A DNA stretch of 64,000 bases from MW101C3 sp943367595. GTDB lineage: Bacteria; Cyanobacteriota; Cyanobacteriia; PCC-6307; Cyanobiaceae. Made by a program: the position numbers and the translations under genes. The DNA is taken from NCBI GenBank assembly GCA_943367595.1, contig CALRJS020000010.1, forward strand, positions 33,617 to 97,616, written 5' to 3'. Below are positions 60,418 to 64,000 of the stretch, in pieces. A model generated the notes under the pieces. The model saw nothing but the letters and a program-made list of their open reading frames with translations. It was not told where the DNA came from and did no database searches. The stretch's first letter is position 1. Each line of letters starts with the position of its first letter.

Positions 60418-61440
60418 ATGACTGATCAAGCGATCGGGCAGAGCTTCATCAAGGCGCATCGCAGCATCCTGCTGATGACGCCCCTGCGGGCACCCTGCCG
60501 TTATTGGCCCGTCCGTGACAGCGCGGGCTTCGTCACTCGCCCCACCCTCGACCCTGGCGACTGGGCGCGGGAGCTGCAGACCGTCAAGCAGGTGTCGTTC
60601 AACGTCGACACGAATGAGCGGGAGTTCCGCCTGATCGGTGACGACGGCTGGAGTGATGCCGTTACCACCGGCCGGAAGGTCACGGCCAGCTTCGACACCT
60701 TCTTCTCCAAAGCCCTGGTGCAGGCGGCCACTGGCGTTTGCCCTGAGTTCCGGGGCAACTACAGCGAAGAGTTCGCCATCGTCGAGCGCGCCCGCTACGA
60801 AGACCCCGATGGCAACGACTTTGAGGTCTTCATCGAGATGTTCAAGGAGCTGGGTCGCGCCAATGGCAGCACCGGCGACTTCATCTACGACTACGCCGGC
60901 TTCAACGCCCACCTCAAGAACTACCGGGAGCCTCAGGCTGCTGAGGACCTGGTGAACGTGACCTTCGAGGCGGTGAGCCGTGGCCGGCCCACCTTCGGAC
61001 GGTTCAATGCCGGCGCCGCCCCCCTCGCCACCGGTGCCATCCAATCCGTGCTGCTCGCCAGCGCCCCCTCCAGTGGCGTCCGCCGCTATGCAGTGGTTCC
61101 TGTGGACAACGCCTCGGCCGCAGTCGTCGGCGCCAACCTCACCGTCACCTACACCAGCGACGGCACCATCGCCCTCACCCATCTGGCCCTCGGTTCCCCC
61201 GATGGCGCCGGCTTCCGCCTCGAGCTGGCCTCCAGCGGGGTGCGCGTGCCGGCGGTGGTCACCCTGGCGGGCAACGTGGTCACGATCAACCCTGTGGCCG
61301 ACCTGGCCGCGGCGACGATCTACCGGCTGGTGGTGCGCGATGGCGCGATCACCCAGGCGGTCGACGCCAACCTCGTGGCCAGCCCCACCGGCATCCGCCG
61401 GCCGCTGGCGGGCTTCTCCACCACCTTCCTCACCGCCTGA
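60418..61440 (+). CDS. major tail tube protein with C-terminal Ig-like domain
   Basis: Encodes 340 residues. The N-terminal about 215 residues look like a tail tube domain: TVKQVSFNVDTNEREFRLIGDDGWSDAVTTGRKVTASFDTFF and IEMFKELGRANG. Residues about 235-325 form an Ig-like domain of the SbsA type (VGANLTVTYTSDGTIAL, TLAGNVVTINPVADLAAATIYRLVV). Ig domains at the tube surface are known in siphophages and may bind cells. The operon ends after this gene at a strong terminator; no tape-measure gene follows. Confidence 0.7.
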   Translation: MTDQAIGQSFIKAHRSILLMTPLRAPCRYWPVRDSAGFVTRPTLDPGDWARELQTVKQVSFNVDTNEREFRLIGDDGWSDAVTTGRKVTASFDTFFSKALVQAATGVCPEFRGNYSEEFAIVERARYEDPDGNDFEVFIEMFKELGRANGSTGDFIYDYAGFNAHLKNYREPQAAEDLVNVTFEAVSRGRPTFGRFNAGAAPLATGAIQSVLLASAPSSGVRRYAVVPVDNASAAVVGANLTVTYTSDGTIALTHLALGSPDGAGFRLELASSGVRVPAVVTLAGNVVTINPVADLAAATIYRLVVRDGAITQAVDANLVASPTGIRRPLAGFSTTFLTA

Positions 61441-61466
61441 TGCTGCAGGGAGAAGGGTGAACACCT

Positions 61467-61489
61467 GGGGGCCTGCGGGCCCCCTTTTT
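61467..61489 (+). terminator. terminator of the head/tail operon
   Basis: Perfect 7-bp stem (GGGGGCC / GGCCCCC) with a TGCG loop followed by five T residues, 27 bp after the tail tube stop. It ends the structural operon. Confidence 0.85.
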
Positions 61490-61782
61490 CATGGCCCCAT
61501 GCCCTCCAGCGGCTTAGCGAAGGCGGTGATGATCGAGCCGGCAATGGCGAACCCTCCCGACCGCGCCTCTGCAGGGGTCCAGGGAGAGAACGCTCCGAAC
61601 AGCGATATGGCCAGCGCGGCGGACAGCACAGCAAAACGCCAGCGGACATGAGGCTTCTCATGCGGCACCACCCCGGGTGGCTTGGCGTCAGGAACATCAA
61701 GAACTGCGGACCCTTCGATTGCAGGTGGATCAATGGAGGGCGTCCCCATGACGGGGGCGCGGACATCCTCCTCCCCTGTCAC
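61489..61782 (-). CDS. small membrane protein of the element
   Basis: Encodes 97 residues. A Pro/Asp-rich cytoplasmic-looking N-terminus (about 45 residues) leads to one or two hydrophobic helices (WRFAVLSAALAISLFGAF and SGGFAIAGSIITAFAKPL). The start overlaps the stop of an RHH regulator gene on the same strand by 4 bp, so regulator and membrane protein form a two-gene unit. This could be a holin-like protein, or a toxin paired with an RHH antitoxin; neither is established. Confidence 0.5.
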   Translation of the reverse strand: MTGEEDVRAPVMGTPSIDPPAIEGSAVLDVPDAKPPGVVPHEKPHVRWRFAVLSAALAISLFGAFSPWTPAEARSGGFAIAGSIITAFAKPLEGMGP

Positions 61783-61994
61783 AGCCCAGTCAGTTCGTAG
61801 GAGGAACCGTCAGGCCGCTGCATGATCACCTTCCCGCTTCGCATCTGGATCTTCTTGGCGTGCCTGTAAAGAGCCACCGCTCTGCGGAAAATCTCGGCCC
61901 TGGTGAGCCCCGTTTCATCGGAAACCTCATCGAACTGAGCGGTGAGCTCTGGTCCCATGTGGACGTCAAACCGTTGCTTGTCGAGAACAGCCAT
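61779..61994 (-). CDS. ribbon-helix-helix regulator, minus-strand copy
   Basis: Encodes 71 residues from the ATG at 61994. The RHH fold is clear: a beta strand (KQRFDVHMGPELTAQFDEV) and helices with ETGLTRAEIFRRAVALYRHAKK. The C-terminal strand segment (GKVIMQRPDGSSYEL) is shared with the plus-strand paralogue. RHH proteins bind operators as dimers and are often antitoxins or element regulators. It heads a two-gene unit with the membrane protein downstream. Confidence 0.82.
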   Translation of the reverse strand: MAVLDKQRFDVHMGPELTAQFDEVSDETGLTRAEIFRRAVALYRHAKKIQMRSGKVIMQRPDGSSYELTGL

Positions 61995-62016
61995 GGCTTG
62001 GGGGGGGGCGCGAGCA

Positions 62017-62035
62017 CACCACCTATGGGGTGGTG
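62017..62035. promoter_or_regulatory. palindrome between the twin RHH genes
   Basis: Perfect 7+7 inverted repeat CACCACC, 5-base spacer, GGTGGTG, 23 bp before the minus-strand RHH start. A related, imperfect repeat with CACCACCCC and GGGGGGTG lies at 62088-62111. The pair are candidate operators for one or both RHH proteins. Confidence 0.5.
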
Positions 62036-62087
62036 CTGGTGTTCGCCCAAGACTACGGACAACTGTGCGACAGATGCAAGCCAATGA

Positions 62088-62111
62088 CACCACCCCGTCA
62101 CGAGGGGGGTG
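62088..62111. promoter_or_regulatory. second, imperfect palindrome between the twin RHH genes
   Basis: CACCACCCC, 7-base spacer, GGGGGGTG (one mismatch in the arms). It shares the CACCACC half-site with the perfect palindrome at 62017-62035 and lies about 80 bp upstream of the plus-strand RHH start. Confidence 0.4.
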
Positions 62112-62192
62112 CTGGTTTATCGGAGTACGATGTCCGTACGGGGATCCGGATTCCTTCCGTACACCCCTCACTCCCCTCACGCTCCCCCCGTC

Positions 62193-62399
62193 ATGGCTGA
62201 CACACGCTTCGAGGTGCGCCTCAACGACAGGCTCGCCCAGGATTTCGACGCCATCGCCGCAGAAGCCGGCCTGTCCAGGGCTGACGTGTTCCGTCGCGCC
62301 ATTGCCCTCTACCGCGTGGCCAAGCGGGCCGAGATGGGCAATGGGCACGTCATCATCCGCAGCAAGGAGGGCACCGAGCAAGAGCTGGTTTCGCTCTGA
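62193..62399 (+). CDS. ribbon-helix-helix regulator, plus-strand copy
   Basis: Encodes 68 residues from the ATG at 62193. The sequence TRFEVRLNDRLAQDFDAIAAEAGLSRADVFRRAIALYRVAKR aligns without gaps over the RHH core with the minus-strand regulator, roughly 40-45% identical by eye. The tail (GHVIIRSKEGTEQEL) matches too. It leads the plus-strand run of J-domain and HNH-like genes and is probably its regulator. Confidence 0.82.
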   Translation: MADTRFEVRLNDRLAQDFDAIAAEAGLSRADVFRRAIALYRVAKRAEMGNGHVIIRSKEGTEQELVSL

Positions 62400-62436
62400 T
62401 GCCTGGCCAAGCTCAGCCCGATTCTCGAACCACCAC

Positions 62437-62991
62437 ATGGCCACCACCAAAAGCACCAGCCGTAGCCGTAAAAAGCTCAACAAATCTCTCGTAGAACAGC
62501 AGATCGCGACTCTGCTGGCCAAGGGACCTCCTGACGCGGCAGCGTTGTTTGCCTTCGCGGAGTTCGTGCATGGGAAGCCTTTCCCTGAACCCGAGCTCAC
62601 CATGGCTCAACTCAAAGCAGAGGTGTGTAAGGTCTTTGGCTGTAAGACAACGGCAGAACTTCGCAAGTCCAGTGAGTTCAAGTTGGCCATGACAGGGCGA
62701 AGCGTTGATCTGACGACCAAGGCGGACTGGCAAAAGCTCTACAGGGAATGGGTGGGACTACTGCAATCGGAGCGTGGTGGCACCGGACCTACCCACATCA
62801 ATGGCATTGACGTGTTGGAGAACTTTCGGCCTTGGCAGATCTTTGGACTAAAGCCAGCCACTGCGACTGCTGATGACATCAAGGAAGCGTTCCGAAGCCT
62901 GGCCAAGGTCCATCACCCAGACGCAGGGGGCGATCCTCGCGTAATGGAGCGGCTCGTAAAGATGCGTGATTCGTTGCTTGCTTTCCGCTGA
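62437..62991 (+). CDS. C-terminal J-domain protein of the element
   Basis: Encodes 184 residues from the ATG at 62437. The first about 120 residues are a basic helical region of unknown fold (KKLNKSLVEQQIATLLAKG, MAQLKAEVCKVFGCKTTAELR). The C-terminal about 60 residues are a J-domain: NFRPWQIFGLKPATATADDIKEAF-like, with HPD at 160-162 in AKVHHPDAGGDPRVM. J-domains recruit Hsp70. The gene is 37 bp after the RHH gene, and its stop overlaps the HNH-like gene start by 1 bp. Lower GC than the rest of the window. Confidence 0.75.
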   Translation: MATTKSTSRSRKKLNKSLVEQQIATLLAKGPPDAAALFAFAEFVHGKPFPEPELTMAQLKAEVCKVFGCKTTAELRKSSEFKLAMTGRSVDLTTKADWQKLYREWVGLLQSERGGTGPTHINGIDVLENFRPWQIFGLKPATATADDIKEAFRSLAKVHHPDAGGDPRVMERLVKMRDSLLAFR

Positions 62992-64000
62992 TGACTGCCA
63001 GCACTCCCAACCCCAGCCAAAAGAAAGAGCGAGCGTCCTTCTCAGACAAGGAAACCGCCAAACTGCTGCAAATAACTGTCGTCAAGCTCTATCGCATCTG
63101 TATATTCTTTGAGTCAAACCCTGACGATGAATGGGAGCTGATCGAAGGCGTGTTCTTCGACTATGCGCCGGGCCAGGCTAAGAAGCGCCGCTTTTACGAG
63201 GAAGGCGTGATGGCAATCGCCAAGTACCTAGAGGAAACAGAAGGAAGCGGCTTTCGGGCAAAGATTAATGAGTTTTTTACCCATCACAGGGCGCGGGTGA
63301 TAAGGGCTCTGGTGACACGACGGATCGTCCAGGTCACTCAAGATCGGACTGCCTTTGAGATCCGTGGTGATCTTCTATTCCTGGACCAGCGGGCCTTGGT
63401 GAGAGTGCTTGGAACCAACGGGCGAGGGATCGCTAATACCGTCGACAGAATTCAAGACGGGAGTGCAGAGAACAATAGCCCGGAAGCTCTTCAGCCCGGC
63501 GTCGACTATGAAGACTTTGACGGTAAGGAGCGACGGCACTGGAGCCAGGTCGGACTTGTCAAACTGGCTAAAACCATGCATCAAAAGGGAAGGATAAGCA
63601 GAGCCCGAAAAACATGGGTCAAAGAAGTTGAAAACGTTGGGCAAGAATGCTTGACGGCTCAGCTAAAGCTCATTCAGAGCCATGAGGCCCGCGTCAAGGC
63701 CGCCAAAGGGAGAGCACGCGCCAAAGCCGCTGGGCGCTGCACGGTTACCCAAGAGAAGCAGAGGGAATCAGACAGGAGCCCGATCGTGCTTGACGTGCAC
63801 CATCTCTTTGACGCCGCCACACGGCCAGACCTTGCCGCTCTAGACGACAATCTAATTGTCATTACATCTGCCCTGCATAGCAGTTTTCACCAGTGGATGG
63901 GTGGCAATCCATGCACTCCTGAAGACTTCATTGACTACCTGTTGACCAACGAACTGACTTGTTTTCAGGGGAGTGCTGCAACCCAGGCACGTCAAGAGCA
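62991..64000 (+). CDS. HNH-like endonuclease-domain protein, 3' end outside window
   Basis: The frame runs from the ATG at 62991 to the window edge without a stop (at least 336 codons). Residues about 15-40 read SFSDKETAKLLQITVVKLYRI, like a helix-turn-helix, and the middle is charged. A possible HNH site is at DVHHLFDAA (His270, His271), NLIVI (Asn287) and ALHSSFHQW (His296, His300). The spacing suits HNH nucleases, but activity is unproven. It is coupled to the J-domain gene by a TGATG overlap, in markedly lower-GC DNA. Confidence 0.6.
   Translation, partial: MTASTPNPSQKKERASFSDKETAKLLQITVVKLYRICIFFESNPDDEWELIEGVFFDYAPGQAKKRRFYEEGVMAIAKYLEETEGSGFRAKINEFFTHHRARVIRALVTRRIVQVTQDRTAFEIRGDLLFLDQRALVRVLGTNGRGIANTVDRIQDGSAENNSPEALQPGVDYEDFDGKERRHWSQVGLVKLAKTMHQKGRISRARKTWVKEVENVGQECLTAQLKLIQSHEARVKAAKGRARAKAAGRCTVTQEKQRESDRSPIVLDVHHLFDAATRPDLAALDDNLIVITSALHSSFHQWMGGNPCTPEDFIDYLLTNELTCFQGSAATQARQE

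Larger units (their letters stand above)
46025..64000 (+). mobile_element. integrated phage-like element, left end to window edge
   Basis: A serine recombinase at the left boundary is followed by small cargo genes, a tail-fibre-like gene, and an operon of capsid, connector and tail genes, then regulatory and accessory genes. Gene style changes abruptly from core metabolism to phage proteins at the yajQ 5' end. The right boundary is outside the window. Visible particle genes include DUF2213, decoration, DUF2184 capsid, DUF4054 and tail tube; no large terminase, portal or tape measure is present here. The exact left attachment site was not resolved. Confidence 0.85.

Noticed and set aside
1..64000. 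tRNA, rRNA and riboswitch search by eye
   Set aside because: No cloverleaf, rRNA-like or known riboswitch sequence was convincing; in particular no tRNA is seen at the element's left boundary.

Overview
The window is a high-GC cyanobacterial chromosome segment. Gene content and order fit an alpha-cyanobacterium of the Cyanobium/Synechococcus type: geranylgeranyl reductase, a combined FBPase/SBPase, glutamyl-tRNA reductase, ferredoxin sulfite reductase, ADP-glucose pyrophosphorylase, a DevCA-type exporter and an LptB/LptF locus, tightly packed with many ATGA/GTGA overlaps. About the first 46 kb is core chromosome. The remainder, from about 46.02 kb to the window end, is an integrated phage-like element whose right end lies outside the window.

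Core layout. 1-9.2 kb: end of devC, devA, a tiny basic protein with a terminator, a family 2 glycosyltransferase, rpsB-tsf, a long acidic protein, recG and a VanX-type dipeptidase. 9.1-16.3 kb: a small exported protein and sir on the minus strand, divergent glyS, chlP, and a second M15 peptidase. 16.3-22.1 kb: typA-DUF309 and a lipopolysaccharide-export run (LptA-like, LptB, LptF/G-like), then ccsA. 22.7-32.3 kb: central carbon and tetrapyrrole genes (rpe divergent from the FBPase/SBPase gene, hemA, glgC, gnd, pgl) and ilvD. 32.6-39.6 kb: a minus-strand operon of two DUF2231 membrane proteins, oxidase subunits II, I and III and a GMC oxidoreductase. Subunit II has lost its CuA ligands, so this is the cyanobacterial alternative respiratory terminal oxidase (ARTO) type. 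39.6-46.0 kb: gamma-glutamyltransferase and a fused 5-oxoprolinase, which act in sequence on glutathione-derived gamma-glutamyl groups, then yajQ.

Phage-like element. A large serine recombinase starts inside the 5' end of yajQ, on the opposite strand. It is followed by small cargo genes, a tail-fibre-like protein with five 44-residue Asp-box repeats, a ParB-fold protein split by an in-frame amber codon, Cys-motif proteins broken by a 155-bp tandem duplication, an opposing XRE regulator, then a head/tail operon: DUF2213 protease plus scaffold, decoration protein, DUF2184 capsid protein, DUF4054 connector, completion proteins and tail tube. No terminase, portal or tape measure is visible. After a terminator come two divergent paralogous ribbon-helix-helix regulators. 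One leads a small membrane-protein gene; the other leads a J-domain protein and an HNH-like protein in DNA of visibly lower GC, cut by the window end.

The most notable observations are the RHH/J-domain/HNH cassette with its twin regulator and palindromes, the amber-split ParB-like gene, the 155-bp frameshifting duplication of a Cys-motif gene, the homogenised Asp-box repeats, a possible nested scaffold start, and the CuA-less oxidase cluster.
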